From Haloferax marinum (GTDB lineage Archaea; Halobacteriota; Halobacteria; Halobacteriales; Haloferacaceae), in assembly GCF_009674625.1 (NCBI RefSeq), contig NZ_WKJQ01000001.1, positions 1,364,001 to 1,428,000 on the forward strand: DNA of 64,000 nucleotides. Direction: 5' to 3'. Within the stretch, counting starts at the first letter, position 1; each line of letters opens with the position of its first letter. Positions 43,481 to 52,765 of the stretch are shown here, one piece after another. The notes below the pieces were generated by a model. The model saw only the letters and a program-made list of their open reading frames with translations, was not told the DNA's origin and searched no databases. The translations under genes and the position numbers were made by a program.

Positions 43481-44374
43481 ATGCCCTCCAGACGCGACTA
43501 CCTCGCTAGCTTCGGTGGGGGCCTCGGGACGCTCGGACTCGCCGGGTGTCTCGACGCTGGGCCGCCGACACAATCCGCGAGAGAGACGAGGACACCGACG
43601 CCGCCACCGGAACCACACGCGTTCGGCGAGCGCGCGATTCTTGGGTCGGTGGGAGTGGCACCACAGGTCGTACAGGTACAGGAGTCGTTTCATCGCGTTC
43701 TCAACAGCAGTTGGGGCGCAGTCGAGCGTGTCGAAGACCACTGGGTCGTGTTCGTGGAACTCGCCGTCGACACGCCAGAGACGGCCAGCATCCCAGTAGA
43801 CTCGATACGACTCGTCGCCGGCGACGAGGTGTTTGTGGCGCAAGAAGCCTTCGCCGACGTCCCGGCGAGAGACGTCTACCTCGACCACCTCATCAGTCCC
43901 CAACTCCCGTACGACCCGGACTCGAACCGCACCGGGTGGGTCGGGTTCGTCGTGCCGAGTGAGTACTCGACGCCCGACGACGTCACACTGCAAATCCACT
44001 ACGGCGGAGACGTTGTCGCGTGGACGCTCCCATCGGCGAGCGCGGGCCGCCTCTCCGACCCACTCCCGACGTTCGAACTCGTTTCGTTCGACGGGCCAGA
44101 GACGACACCAACCGATGGCACCGTGGAGTTGAAGATTACTGCGACGAACGACTCCGCGGTTGCTGGCGTCTTTCGCGCGTGCGTCAACACGACCGGACCC
44201 ACTGGGGTGCGCCGACCACATCGTCGGCGCGTGCCGCTCGACGCAGGAGCGGAAGCGACGACTACGGTCGAGTTGACGACGTCGAACTACACGACAGAAT
44301 CGGAGACCACATTCGAGTGTTACCTCAGAACCGCCGATGTCGGGCGGAGTCTGTCGATTTCGGTCGTCGACTGA
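43481..44374 (+). CDS. Tat lipoprotein, unknown function
   Basis: A 297-residue protein with Tat leader SRRDYLASFGGGLGTLGL and lipobox LAGC (Cys about 23), then a linker with TRTPTPPPEP. The mature part has two beta-rich halves: RAILGSVGVAPQVVQVQESF...WVVFVELAVDTPETASIPVDSIRLVAGDE and FELVSFDGPETTPTDGTVELKITATNDSAVAGVF, the latter Ig-like with a Cys pair (about C221 and C265). Surface-anchored; no enzyme motif recognised. It follows the thermosome gene but has its own start region. Confidence 0.8.
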   Translation: MPSRRDYLASFGGGLGTLGLAGCLDAGPPTQSARETRTPTPPPEPHAFGERAILGSVGVAPQVVQVQESFHRVLNSSWGAVERVEDHWVVFVELAVDTPETASIPVDSIRLVAGDEVFVAQEAFADVPARDVYLDHLISPQLPYDPDSNRTGWVGFVVPSEYSTPDDVTLQIHYGGDVVAWTLPSASAGRLSDPLPTFELVSFDGPETTPTDGTVELKITATNDSAVAGVFRACVNTTGPTGVRRPHRRRVPLDAGAEATTTVELTTSNYTTESETTFECYLRTADVGRSLSISVVD

Positions 44375-44506
44375 GCCGACAAATAGCAACCGTGCGAACA
44401 CCCCGCATCCCAGATGATTTGGACGTTTCTCTCACTTTCATATTCAGAGTTGGAGTTGCGTTCAGAAATAGAACAAACTAAGTAGGGGGTACGGGAATGA
44501 GTGACT

Positions 44507-45505
44507 ATGCCGACGACGCTGTTACTGAACAAAGACGACGTCAACGAGAACGTCCAGATGCCGGAACTCATCTCGGCTATCGAAGACGCCTTCGCGGCCT
44601 ACGAGACCGGCGACGCCCAGATGCCGCCGAAATCGTACATCGACCTGCCAGAGTACAACGGTGACTTCCGGTCGATGCCCGCGTATCTCGACGCCGGTGA
44701 CTGGGACGCAGCAGGCATCAAGTGGGTGAACGTCCACCCCGACAACGGCGACAAGTTCGGGCTGCCGACCGTCATGGGGACGATGATCTACTCCGACCCC
44801 GAGAACGCCTTTCCCCTCGCACTGCTCGACGGGACGGAACTGACGATGCTCCGCACGGGCGCTGCTGCCGCCGTCGCCACCGACTACCTCGCCGTCGAAG
44901 ACGCCTCCTCGATGGGTATCATCGGTGCCGGTGTCCAGTCGTACACGCAACTCCGTGCCATCAGCGAAGTCCGCGACATCGAGGAAGTCGTCATCTCTGA
45001 CCTCGACGAAGAACGCGTCGCCGACTTCATCGACGCCTTCGAAGCCGACTTCGACATCCGCGCAGGGTCTATCGAAGAGGCCGCCCAGTGCGACGTTCTC
45101 TCGACGGTCACGCCCGTCGAATCACCCATCGTCCCCTTCGACGCCGTCGGCGAACACACCCACATCAACGCGATGGGTGCCGACGCCGAAGGCAAGCACG
45201 AACTCGACGACGAGATTCTCCTGAACGCCAAACTCGTCATCGACGACCACGCCCAGACGACCCACTCGGGCGAAATCAACGTCCCGTACCACGAGGGCGT
45301 CCTCGGTGACGACGACATCTTCGGTGCCATCGGCGAAATCGTCGTCGGCGACAAAGCCGCCCGGACCGAAGCAGACGGCATCAGCGTCTTCGACTCCACT
45401 GGACTGGCGATTCAGGACGTCGCGGCCGCTCACGTCGCGTACGAACACGCTATCGAGAACGACAACGGCTACGCGTTCGACCTGCTCGGTCTCGCCGACG
45501 AATAA
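44507..45505 (+). CDS. Ornithine cyclodeaminase/mu-crystallin/alanine dehydrogenase family
   Basis: A 332-residue NAD(P)-dependent enzyme. N-terminal domain: PELISAIEDAFAAYETGDAQMPPKSYI and the substrate-binding MPAYL, KWVNVHPDN. The Rossmann domain has MGIIGAGVQSYTQLRAISEVRDIEEVVISDLDEE. C-terminal: ADGISVFDSTGLAIQDVAAAHVAYEHA. Family members interconvert ornithine/proline, or reduce 2-oxo acids or pyrroline-2-carboxylate to amino acids; the exact activity is not clear from sequence. An in-frame GTG at 44501 precedes the chosen ATG. Confidence 0.92.
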   Translation: MPTTLLLNKDDVNENVQMPELISAIEDAFAAYETGDAQMPPKSYIDLPEYNGDFRSMPAYLDAGDWDAAGIKWVNVHPDNGDKFGLPTVMGTMIYSDPENAFPLALLDGTELTMLRTGAAAAVATDYLAVEDASSMGIIGAGVQSYTQLRAISEVRDIEEVVISDLDEERVADFIDAFEADFDIRAGSIEEAAQCDVLSTVTPVESPIVPFDAVGEHTHINAMGADAEGKHELDDEILLNAKLVIDDHAQTTHSGEINVPYHEGVLGDDDIFGAIGEIVVGDKAARTEADGISVFDSTGLAIQDVAAAHVAYEHAIENDNGYAFDLLGLADE

Positions 45506-45527
45506 CGCGACGTCGACACTCGCGAGT

Positions 45528-45546
45528 CTATTTCTGCATTTTTTCT
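45528..45546. terminator. Bidirectional T/A-run between convergent genes
   Basis: CTATTTCTGCATTTTTTCTT directly after the cyclodeaminase stop and next to the stop of the convergent small membrane gene (45550). The T-run would stop rightward transcription. Confidence 0.45.
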
Positions 45547-45549
45547 TCG

Positions 45550-45768
45550 CTACTCACCAGTTCCACGCTGGTTGGAGAGATAGCCGAACACCTTCGACAC
45601 CACGTAGACGATGGCGATGAACGGCAGGAGCGGGATGAAAAGCATCACGAGGATGAGAAACATGGCCCACCCGATAGAGTCCATCTCCATGTCGGGGCGC
45701 ATGCCTGTCCGCGGTGTGACCGTTCGGTAGACCTTGTGTGGAATGGAGAGTGACTCCTCTTGGCTCAT
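45550..45768 (-). CDS. Small haloarchaeal membrane protein
   Basis: A 72-residue protein: polar N-terminus SIPHKVYRTVTPRTGMRPDMEMDSIGW, one hydrophobic helix AMFLILVMLFIPLLPFIAIVYVVSKVFGYLS, and a short tail QRGTGE. The conserved-looking opening YRTVTP is typical of a haloarchaeal single-span family (DUF7535 to my memory, not verified). It reads out of leuS with about 57 nt between them. Confidence 0.75.
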   Translation of the reverse strand: MSQEESLSIPHKVYRTVTPRTGMRPDMEMDSIGWAMFLILVMLFIPLLPFIAIVYVVSKVFGYLSNQRGTGE

Positions 45769-45824
45769 GTATTCGTGTACGTTTGCCGAAACGATAAGGT
45801 GACCGGCGAGCAGGGTGCTCGCGG

Positions 45825-48701
45825 TTATTCGAGGTGGACTGCCGGACGGAACGGAATCGCCTTCGAGGCCCGGTCGGCCGGGTCGACGATGTCGTCGGCG
45901 TCTTCGACGTACACCTCGACGTCGGCGTCGAACTCACGTGCGAGGAAGTCGGCGGCACGCTCGTAGGTCGCCGATTCGTCGAGGTCGAGTTTGGCGCGGA
46001 GTGCCGCCTCGTCTTGGCCACGCGTTTGGCTCACGAGGTCCTGCACGAGGTCGTTGACGGCGTTGCCCTTCTCGCGGAGGTCAGGGTCCTGCATGACCTG
46101 CCCCATGATGGCACCGACGTTGTCGCCGTTGTCGACGACCGTCTCGAACACGTCGCGCTTCCAGTCGGCGGCGACGTAGACGCGGAGCGTGTCGGGGTCG
46201 GAGTCGGTCACGTCGATGATGTCGCGGATGTCTTCGGTCAGGCGTTCGACCTGCTGTTCTTCGAGTTCGACCGTCTCGTCGTCGAACTCAGTGTCCGGTT
46301 CCGGCCACGGAACGTCTTCGGCCGCCGTGCCGGTCAACTGCTCGTGGAGTTCGTTCGTCATGAACGGGACGAACGGGGCGAGCAGGCGCAGGCGCGTCTC
46401 GAGGACGGTTCGGAGCGTCCACTTCGCAGCAGGGCGGTCGAGGTCCGTCCGGCGGCGGTACCACCGCAGGTCCTCTTCGAAGTTGTAGAAGGCGGCCTGA
46501 CTGGCCGAGCGCGTCTCGGATTCGTCCATGGCCTCGGTCACGTCGCGGACCGTGTCCTGCAGTTTCGACAAGAGCCATCGGTCGATGGTCGCCAGTTCGG
46601 GGCATTCGTCCGGTCCGGGGTCTGCGATAACCTCCTGTGCGCGGTTCCAGAAGCGCTCGAGTTGGTCCTGGACCGACCCGACGAGTTCGGAGCGCCAGTC
46701 GTAGTCTTGCCACGGTTCGGCCGAGTTGAGCAGGAAGAAGCGGACGGTGTCGGCACCGTACTCGCTGATGGCCTCGCCGGGGAGGACGACGTTCCCCTTC
46801 GACGACGACATCTTCTGGCCTTCGAGCAGGCCCATCCCCATGATGACGATGCCCTGTGGCCACTGTGGCTGGTCGAACAGTTCGCCGTGGTGGAACTGGT
46901 AGAACGTCAGGTGGTTCGTGATGAGGTCGTTCCCACTGAAGCGGTAGTCGACCGGGTACCAGTAGTCCCACTCCTCGCGCAGTTCGAGGGCGCGTTCGTC
47001 GGCCTCGTCGGCCGCCTCTGGGCCGTAGAACAGCGTGTCGAAGAAGTCCTGCGTCAGGTCTTCGGTCGGGATGTCCTGCAGGCGGTGGGCGATGGTGTAG
47101 TACGCCATGTAGATTGTCGAGTCCGACAATGGCTCGATGACGAACTGGTCGTCCCACGGCAGGCGGGTTCCGAGGCCGTAGTTACGGATACACGGCCACC
47201 CGTTCAGCCAATCGATGGTGTGGTGGTACTCGTCGCGGGTGTTGTCCGGGATGGCGTCCAGACCGTCGGCGACGTCGTGTGCAATCTGCTTCCAGTCTTC
47301 GTCGTCGTACGACAGGAACCACGTGTCCTGTTCGGCGACGACGACGTCGCCGCCACAGCGACAGACGACTTCCTCGGAGAACTCCTGCATGACGTCGAAC
47401 TGGCCGGCGTCGATACCGTCGGCCTTGTAGTCGTCGCGAACCTTCTCGACGAGTTCGCCGGCGTAGTCGCCGTAGAACTCCTTGAGTCGGCCAGCGTGGA
47501 ACTCCTTGTTGTAGAGGTCCTTCGTCGCCTTCTCCAGCGCGGGGTCGTCAGACGACTCGATGCCAGCGTTCTCGACGGCGGATTTGGCGGGAATCTCGCC
47601 GTACTCGTCGTCCTCGCTGTCGATGTCGAGGATTGGAATCGGCTCGATGTCGGCCACGTCGGCAGGGTCGATGCCGAACGATTCGAGGAATGCGGTGTCG
47701 GCTTTGGCCTCTTGCAGCGCGACGTAGTCGTCGGGGCTGTGTGCCGGGACGGACATGACGACACCTGTCGCGTTGTCGGCGTCGACGAAGTCCGCTGGCA
47801 GGACGAGCACTTCGTCACCAGTGACGGGGTTCTGGACGGACTGGCCGACCAGTTCGGAGCCTTCGACGGTCTCCAGAATCTCCACGTCGTGTGCCTGGTA
47901 CTCCAGTTTCGCGGCGGCGTACTCGGAGACGAACCACGTCTCGCCTTCGACGTCGGCGACGACGTAGGTCGCCTCGGGGTCGATGTAGGCGTTCGTCACG
48001 CCGTGGACCGTCTCGGGGCGCAGCGTCGCCATCGGGACGACGACTGACTCGCCGTCGCGTTCCCAGCCGAATCGGACCAGCGTGTACTCCTGGAACTCGG
48101 CGTTCTCGCCTTCGAGCAGGTCGTGGGTCGTGACCGGTTGCTCTTCGTTCGTACAGAACTTGACGGGGTGGAGGCCCTTCTCCAGTCGGCCGCGTTCGCG
48201 GAGCGTCCGGTACTGCCACTCGATGAACTTCGAGTAGCGCTCGTCGTTCGTCGTGAACTCACGACGCCAGTCGACGGAGAGCCCGAGCGACTGCATCCCC
48301 TTCTTGTAGTGTTCCTCGATGAAGTAGCGTGCCCACCCCATCGGCGTCTCCAGGTCAGAGAGCGTGTCTTCGGAGACGTTGTAGGTGTCTTTGAGGACGG
48401 ACAGTTGCTTCTCTTCGCCTTTCTTCAGTCGCTCGACCGCGCCGATAATCGGCGTGCCGGTGACGTGCCAGGCGATTGGGAACAGGACGTTGTCGCCCTG
48501 CTGGCGTCGATAGCGGGCGTACACGTCCGGAACCGTGTAGGTGCGTGCGTGCCCGATGTGCATCCCACCACTCGGATACGGATACGGAACCGTGACGAAC
48601 GTCGCGTCGTCGGCGTCTGCGTCCGGGTCGGCCTCGTATCGGCCAGACTCGGCCCAGCGCTCCCGCCAACGCGCCTCGAGTTCCTGCGGGTCGTAGTCCA
48701 T
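45825..48701 (-). CDS. leuS: Leucyl-tRNA synthetase
   Basis: A 958-residue class I aminoacyl-tRNA synthetase. The signature HIGH is at residues 48-51 (GGMHIGHARTY) and KMSSSK in GLLEGQKMSSSKGNVVLPGE. The connective peptide 1 editing domain has VTHGVTNAY-type, TLRPETVHGVTNAY and GVVMSVPAHSPDDY motifs. The archaeal-type C-terminal part ends in an acidic VHLE. It charges tRNA-Leu with leucine. The ATG at 48701 is chosen because homologues begin with MDYDPQELEARW. A very long frame on the opposite strand is a composition artefact. Confidence 0.98.
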   Translation of the reverse strand: MDYDPQELEARWRERWAESGRYEADPDADADDATFVTVPYPYPSGGMHIGHARTYTVPDVYARYRRQQGDNVLFPIAWHVTGTPIIGAVERLKKGEEKQLSVLKDTYNVSEDTLSDLETPMGWARYFIEEHYKKGMQSLGLSVDWRREFTTNDERYSKFIEWQYRTLRERGRLEKGLHPVKFCTNEEQPVTTHDLLEGENAEFQEYTLVRFGWERDGESVVVPMATLRPETVHGVTNAYIDPEATYVVADVEGETWFVSEYAAAKLEYQAHDVEILETVEGSELVGQSVQNPVTGDEVLVLPADFVDADNATGVVMSVPAHSPDDYVALQEAKADTAFLESFGIDPADVADIEPIPILDIDSEDDEYGEIPAKSAVENAGIESSDDPALEKATKDLYNKEFHAGRLKEFYGDYAGELVEKVRDDYKADGIDAGQFDVMQEFSEEVVCRCGGDVVVAEQDTWFLSYDDEDWKQIAHDVADGLDAIPDNTRDEYHHTIDWLNGWPCIRNYGLGTRLPWDDQFVIEPLSDSTIYMAYYTIAHRLQDIPTEDLTQDFFDTLFYGPEAADEADERALELREEWDYWYPVDYRFSGNDLITNHLTFYQFHHGELFDQPQWPQGIVIMGMGLLEGQKMSSSKGNVVLPGEAISEYGADTVRFFLLNSAEPWQDYDWRSELVGSVQDQLERFWNRAQEVIADPGPDECPELATIDRWLLSKLQDTVRDVTEAMDESETRSASQAAFYNFEEDLRWYRRRTDLDRPAAKWTLRTVLETRLRLLAPFVPFMTNELHEQLTGTAAEDVPWPEPDTEFDDETVELEEQQVERLTEDIRDIIDVTDSDPDTLRVYVAADWKRDVFETVVDNGDNVGAIMGQVMQDPDLREKGNAVNDLVQDLVSQTRGQDEAALRAKLDLDESATYERAADFLAREFDADVEVYVEDADDIVDPADRASKAIPFRPAVHLE

Positions 48702-48893
48702 ATCCGTGGTAGTGGCACGCCGACCTAAAATAACTCCTATACTCGACTTCTGGGCCTGTCTGATTGCGGCAGATATTGTCACATTTTGACATGGGCGAGT
48801 CGCAAAGTACGCGCTGGGCGAGACGAAATCAACGGGACAGAGAAAATTTGATTCAGTCGTTCAGACGGACGAGGGCCGAGCGACCGACTCGAC

Positions 48894-49340
48894 TCAGTCG
48901 ATGTCGATGCGGTGGGATTCGTCGGGCGTCACGTCCATCTTGGGGAGTTCGATGGTGAGGACGCCGTTGTGGTACGACGCCGAGGCGTTCTCTTCGTCCA
49001 CTGCTTCGGGGAGTCGGAGGGTGCGGCGGGCAGACTGCTGGCGCCGTTCGCGGTGGAGATACTCGCCTTCTTCACGTTCTTCGGTCATCTCACGCTTCGC
49101 CTCGATGGTCAGGGTTCGGTTGGCAATCGAGAGCGAGATATCCGACTTTTCGTAGCCTGGGAGGTCAGCAGAGAGGACGAGTTTGTCGTCGTAGTCGGAG
49201 ATATCGACGGCCATGTCGTGCAGTCGGGGCGCTGGCATCGTGCCCGAGCGGTCGAACTGGTGGCCCATCTCGTCGAACTGTCGGGAGAGTCGTTCGAACA
49301 GTTCTTCTATGTCTTCGAATGGATTCGTGCGTCGCATCAT
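48894..49340 (-). CDS. hsp20: Small heat-shock protein Hsp20, copy 2
   Basis: A 148-residue alpha-crystallin protein: NPFEDIEELFERLSRQFDEMGHQF, crystallin core LVLSADLPGYEKSDISLSIANRTLTIEAKREM...RRTLRLPEAVDEENASASYHNGVLTIELPK. Start MM at 49340 with family-like NPFEDIEELFERL; the frame stays open for 22 more codons upstream without similarity. It lies next to the third copy at 49455 with about 115 nt between, both on the minus strand. Confidence 0.94.
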   Translation of the reverse strand: MMRRTNPFEDIEELFERLSRQFDEMGHQFDRSGTMPAPRLHDMAVDISDYDDKLVLSADLPGYEKSDISLSIANRTLTIEAKREMTEEREEGEYLHRERRQQSARRTLRLPEAVDEENASASYHNGVLTIELPKMDVTPDESHRIDID

Positions 49341-49454
49341 CGGTAATTCACCGAGGGTTAGGAACGTCGCCCGAGGAGATAACCATTTCCGGAACAGGAG
49401 TAGCAATTAGCACGCTACGAGGCGTCTCGCGCCGACATTCGAAAAATTGGTCGG

Positions 49455-49865
49455 TTATTCGATGTCGATGCTGCTGGAGTCGTCAGCCACCGGTTCCGCC
49501 TTCGGGAGCGTGATCGTGAGGACGCCGTTTTTGTAGGTTGCCTTCACCTCGTCGCGTTTGACTTCCGTCGGGAGCGTCACCGACCGGGAGACCGACCGCT
49601 GGGTTCGCTCGTGTCGGATGTAGTTATCTTCGTCGACGTCCGTCGACTCCTCTCGGTCGGCGGCAATCGAGAGTTGGCGGCCACGAACGCTCACGTCGAG
49701 GTCTTCTTTCTCGAATCCGGGCAGGTCGGCGACGACCTCGACACTGTCGTCGGTCTCGACCATGTCGAGGGAGATGTCTTGGAACCGCGCGAGGCCGGAG
49801 TCCTCGAAGGACCGACCCATCCGGTCGAACAGGTCTTCGATCTCGTCGAATGGATTTCGTTGCAT
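49455..49865 (-). CDS. hsp20: Small heat-shock protein Hsp20, copy 3
   Basis: A 136-residue alpha-crystallin protein: QRNPFDEIEDLFDRMGRSFEDSG, crystallin core VEVVADLPGFEKEDLDVSVRGRQLSIAADREEST...RSVTLPTEVKRDEVKATYKNGVLTITLPKAE, C-terminus SSIDIE. Located upstream of copy 2; separate promoters seem possible since the intergenic sequence has no overlap. The gene set suggests stress-induced oligomeric holdase production. Confidence 0.95.
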   Translation of the reverse strand: MQRNPFDEIEDLFDRMGRSFEDSGLARFQDISLDMVETDDSVEVVADLPGFEKEDLDVSVRGRQLSIAADREESTDVDEDNYIRHERTQRSVSRSVTLPTEVKRDEVKATYKNGVLTITLPKAEPVADDSSSIDIE

Positions 49866-50011
49866 ACATCTCGGTATTCGACGCGCATCTCAAAGAAACA
49901 TGTGGTCAGTCTCACATGAAAAGTGGGAGTACGTGCCCACTCTCGTCGAGTGACCAGAGAGACGACGGGTGTCTCTTTACACGAACGGCTCCGAAAATCG
50001 ACGCTCGAGAG

Positions 50012-50818
50012 TCAGTACAGAACGTGACGCGTGTCGTACGACCCGAGCACGCGAACCCACCCGTTTTGGGCAATCTCTTCGACGTCGGCGAGCGCCTGTT
50101 GCATCCGCTCTTCGTAGAGTCCGGCGTCGGCGTCGATGTGGAAGAGATAGTCGCCGAGGCGGTTCCCGCTCGGGCGCGACTCGATACGCGAGAGGTTGAC
50201 GTCGCGCTCGGCGAACGCTTCGAGCAGTTCGAGGAGGAGGCCGGGGTAGTTCGCGTTCGGATAGACGACGATAGACGTCTTCCCGCCGGCGTCGGAGCGT
50301 GCGGACTCGGGTGCGACGACGAGGAAGCGCGTCGCGTTCGACGACCGGTCCTGGATGTCTTCGGCGATGATTTGGAGGTCGTCTCCCTGGTTGTCCGGGT
50401 GCCCGATGCCGGCTACAGAGGGGTCCGCACGGGCGCGTTCGACACCCCGAGCGGTGCTGGCCACCGCTTCGAGTGCCACGTCGGGGTAGTTCTCGTCGAG
50501 ATAGGACCGACACTGCGCGAGCGCCTGTGAGTGACTGGCGACGACGTCGAACTCCTCACCCTGCGCCAAGAGCGCGTGGCGGATGGGCGTCACTATCTCT
50601 TGGACGACGCTCACGTCGGAGTTCGCCACGGCGTCGAGACTCTCCGAGACGCTTCCTTCGATACTGTTCTCGATGGGGACGACGCCCCGTTCGAACGAGC
50701 CGTCTGCGACTGCGTCGACGATAGACGTGACCGATTCTCTGAAGGCGACGTCGTCGGCGACGGCGCGGGCGGCGCGGTGAGAGTACGTCCCCGCCGGGCC
50801 GAGCGTGACTGCCTGCAT
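50012..50818 (-). CDS. pheA: Prephenate dehydratase
   Basis: A 268-residue stand-alone prephenate dehydratase (prephenate to phenylpyruvate; phenylalanine synthesis). Catalytic-domain motifs: LGPAGTYSHRAARAVA, GVVPIENSIEGSVSESLDAV, VASHSQALAQCRSYL, and SSNATRFLVVAPE (TRF). A C-terminal ACT domain KTSIVVYPNANYPGLLLELLEAFAERDVNLSRIESRPSG has the ESRP loop for Phe feedback. ATG at 50818 is preferred over that at 50845 because MQAVTLGPAGTYSH is the family N-terminus. Confidence 0.96.
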   Translation of the reverse strand: MQAVTLGPAGTYSHRAARAVADDVAFRESVTSIVDAVADGSFERGVVPIENSIEGSVSESLDAVANSDVSVVQEIVTPIRHALLAQGEEFDVVASHSQALAQCRSYLDENYPDVALEAVASTARGVERARADPSVAGIGHPDNQGDDLQIIAEDIQDRSSNATRFLVVAPESARSDAGGKTSIVVYPNANYPGLLLELLEAFAERDVNLSRIESRPSGNRLGDYLFHIDADAGLYEERMQQALADVEEIAQNGWVRVLGSYDTRHVLY

Positions 50819-50872
50819 ACCGCCCCATTCACGCACGGACGACAAAAGGCCGTCGGGGGAGGCAGATTCGAC

Positions 50873-51532
50873 CTATCGGTCCGCGCAGAATTCGACGAAG
50901 TTGCGGAGGATAGTCAGTCCGGTCTCGCCGGACTTCTCGGGGTGGAACTGCGTGCCGAAGACGGTGCCTTCCTCGTTGGCGACGACGGCCGGGAACTCGA
51001 CGCCGTAGTCCGTCGTCGCGACGATGGCCTCGTCGTCGTCCGGGTCGGCGTAGTACGAGTGGACGAAGTAGGCGTACTCCCCGTCGACGCCCTCGACGAT
51101 GGGGTGGTCACGCTGGACGTGTAGTTCGTTCCATCCCATGTGCGGGACCTTCTGTCCTTCGGCAAAGCGGACGTTTCGGCCGGGGATGAAGTCGAGACCT
51201 TCGACTTCGCCCTCTCCGGCGTGGTCTGCTTCCTCAGAGGAGGTCAAAAGCATCTGCATCCCGAGACAGATACCGAATATCGGTGTCCCAGCGGCGGCGG
51301 CATCTGCGAGTGGTTCGCGGAACGGTCCTGCGTTCTCCATCCCTTCGGAGAACGCCCCAACACCGGGGAGGACGATACCGTCTGCGTCTTCGAAGTCCGC
51401 TGGGTCGTCGGAGATGACGACGTTCGCACCCGCACGTTCGAGGCCGCGCATGGCGCTCCGGAGGTTGCCAAGGCCGTAGTCGACCATCACCACGTCGGCG
51501 AGGGTCTCCTCGGACGCCTGTGTCGTGCTCAT
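50873..51532 (-). CDS. hisH: Imidazole glycerol phosphate synthase, glutaminase subunit HisH
   Basis: A 219-residue class I glutaminase that supplies ammonia to HisF. It has VMVDYGLGNLRSAMRGL, LPGVGAFSEGM, nucleophile Cys89 in GICLGMQMLL, and the His-Glu pair in GTQFHPEKSG. The partner hisF is not in the window. The ATG at 51532 is favoured; the frame is open 24 codons further. Divergent from phnD-like gene with a 182-bp AT-rich gap. Confidence 0.95.
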   Translation of the reverse strand: MSTTQASEETLADVVMVDYGLGNLRSAMRGLERAGANVVISDDPADFEDADGIVLPGVGAFSEGMENAGPFREPLADAAAAGTPIFGICLGMQMLLTSSEEADHAGEGEVEGLDFIPGRNVRFAEGQKVPHMGWNELHVQRDHPIVEGVDGEYAYFVHSYYADPDDDEAIVATTDYGVEFPAVVANEEGTVFGTQFHPEKSGETGLTILRNFVEFCADR

Positions 51533-51636
51533 ATCTGTCTTTTGCAGAGCGTGGGCAAGTGAGTTTCCGTCTCGGCGACCATCGTGGGGAACACCGCTCG
51601 ACAACAGAGTTATAGAAACCCGTAGTGGGAGTGAAC

Positions 51637-51684
51637 GAGTTTATATTTGGGGGTATTAAAGGGAAATAATAGGAAGATTTAACC
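51637..51684 (+). promoter_or_regulatory. AT-rich promoter region of the phnDCE operon
   Basis: The stretch contains two TATA-like elements: GTTTATATTT (51639-51648) and GATTTAACC (51677-51685), separated by a purine-rich GGGTATTAAAGGGAAATAATAGGAAG. The second lies about 30-38 nt before the ATG at 51715. The region is far more A/T-rich than the rest of the window. Confidence 0.5.
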
Positions 51685-51714
51685 TCAATCTACCAGAGAG
51701 TTTGAACGAACTAC

Positions 51715-52680
51715 ATGTCCTCACGGCGAAACTTCCTCAAGAAGACCGGTGCGGTCGGTGCACTCGGTATGGCAGGACTGAGCGGGTGTATCGGGAGTAT
51801 CGGGGGTGGGTCGGACTCGGTGTCGTTCCTTCTAACACCGTCGGAGTCGGACGTCGACATCAAACAGCAGTATCAACCGCTCTTCGCGTACCTCGAAGAA
51901 GAAGCGGGTGTCACCGTCGAGTCGGAAGTCGCTGCCGACTACGCTGCAGTCTATCAGGCGTTCAAGTCCGGTCAGGCCGACCTCGCGGACTCCTCGCCGA
52001 CGATTGCGATTCAGGGCGGAAACGAAGGCGTGACAGAAGTCATGGGCATTCGCGTCGCCTACGGTGCGGCGAAGTACTTCTCGCTCATGACGACGACGCC
52101 CGACAGCGGCGTCGAAGAACTCGCCGACTTGGAAGGGAAGACCGTCGCCTTCGCAGACCGCCTCTCGACCAGTGGGTCGCTCTTCCCGCTGTACATGCTC
52201 CAGCAGGCCGGACTCGACACGGGCAACGCCCCCGACGGCGACCCAGTCGACTTCACCGGTCAGTGGTCCGACCACTCGACGGCACGCGAGACGCTCGTCA
52301 ACCGCGACGAAGTGGTAGCCGCAGGGACCGGCGCGTTCTCCGTCGCTGCACACGTGCCGAAAGACCAGTTCCCACAGCAGTTCCTCGACGTCTCCGCCGA
52401 GAACGACGGTGACCTCGGGACCGAGTCACCGCAACTCGACCTGCTTGCGGCGTCCGACCCCATCCCACGTGCACCGATAATCGTGCGCTCCGAACTCGAA
52501 GACGGGATGAAGTCGTCGCTCACCGACGCACTCACGAGCGTCACGCAGGACGACCTCATCAACGAGGACCTCGGTGAAGACGAACAGCTCTGGTTCACTG
52601 GCGTCGAACCCGGCACGGTCGAAGACTACGAACCGATCAAGAACGTCATCGACTCGCTGGGCATCACGCTCGGACAGTAA
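51715..52680 (+). CDS. phnD: Phosphonate/phosphate-type ABC transporter, substrate-binding lipoprotein
   Basis: A 321-residue exported lipoprotein: Tat leader SRRNFLKKTGAVGALGMA and lipobox LSGC (Cys25). The mature part is a PhnD-type periplasmic-binding fold: SVSFLLTPSESDVDIKQQYQPLFAYLEEEAGVTV at the start, then ADLADSSPTIAIQG and LEGKTVAFADRLSTSGSLFPLYML (ligand-binding Ser-rich loop). It binds phosphonate, phosphite or phosphate. First gene of an operon with the ATPase and permease. Confidence 0.92.
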   Translation: MSSRRNFLKKTGAVGALGMAGLSGCIGSIGGGSDSVSFLLTPSESDVDIKQQYQPLFAYLEEEAGVTVESEVAADYAAVYQAFKSGQADLADSSPTIAIQGGNEGVTEVMGIRVAYGAAKYFSLMTTTPDSGVEELADLEGKTVAFADRLSTSGSLFPLYMLQQAGLDTGNAPDGDPVDFTGQWSDHSTARETLVNRDEVVAAGTGAFSVAAHVPKDQFPQQFLDVSAENDGDLGTESPQLDLLAASDPIPRAPIIVRSELEDGMKSSLTDALTSVTQDDLINEDLGEDEQLWFTGVEPGTVEDYEPIKNVIDSLGITLGQ

Positions 52681-52765
52681 TCACCTCACAAACAATTCCA
52701 TTGCAGTATCATTTTGGCGGTGCCGTACACACGACGGATGAACGCGGGAACTCCGCCGACACATT

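Noticed and set aside
45834-48047. 737-codon open frame on the plus strand opposite leuS
   Set aside because: High-GC genomes leave long antisense frames; the residues are Val/Gly/Arg-rich without motifs, while leuS on the other strand is clear.
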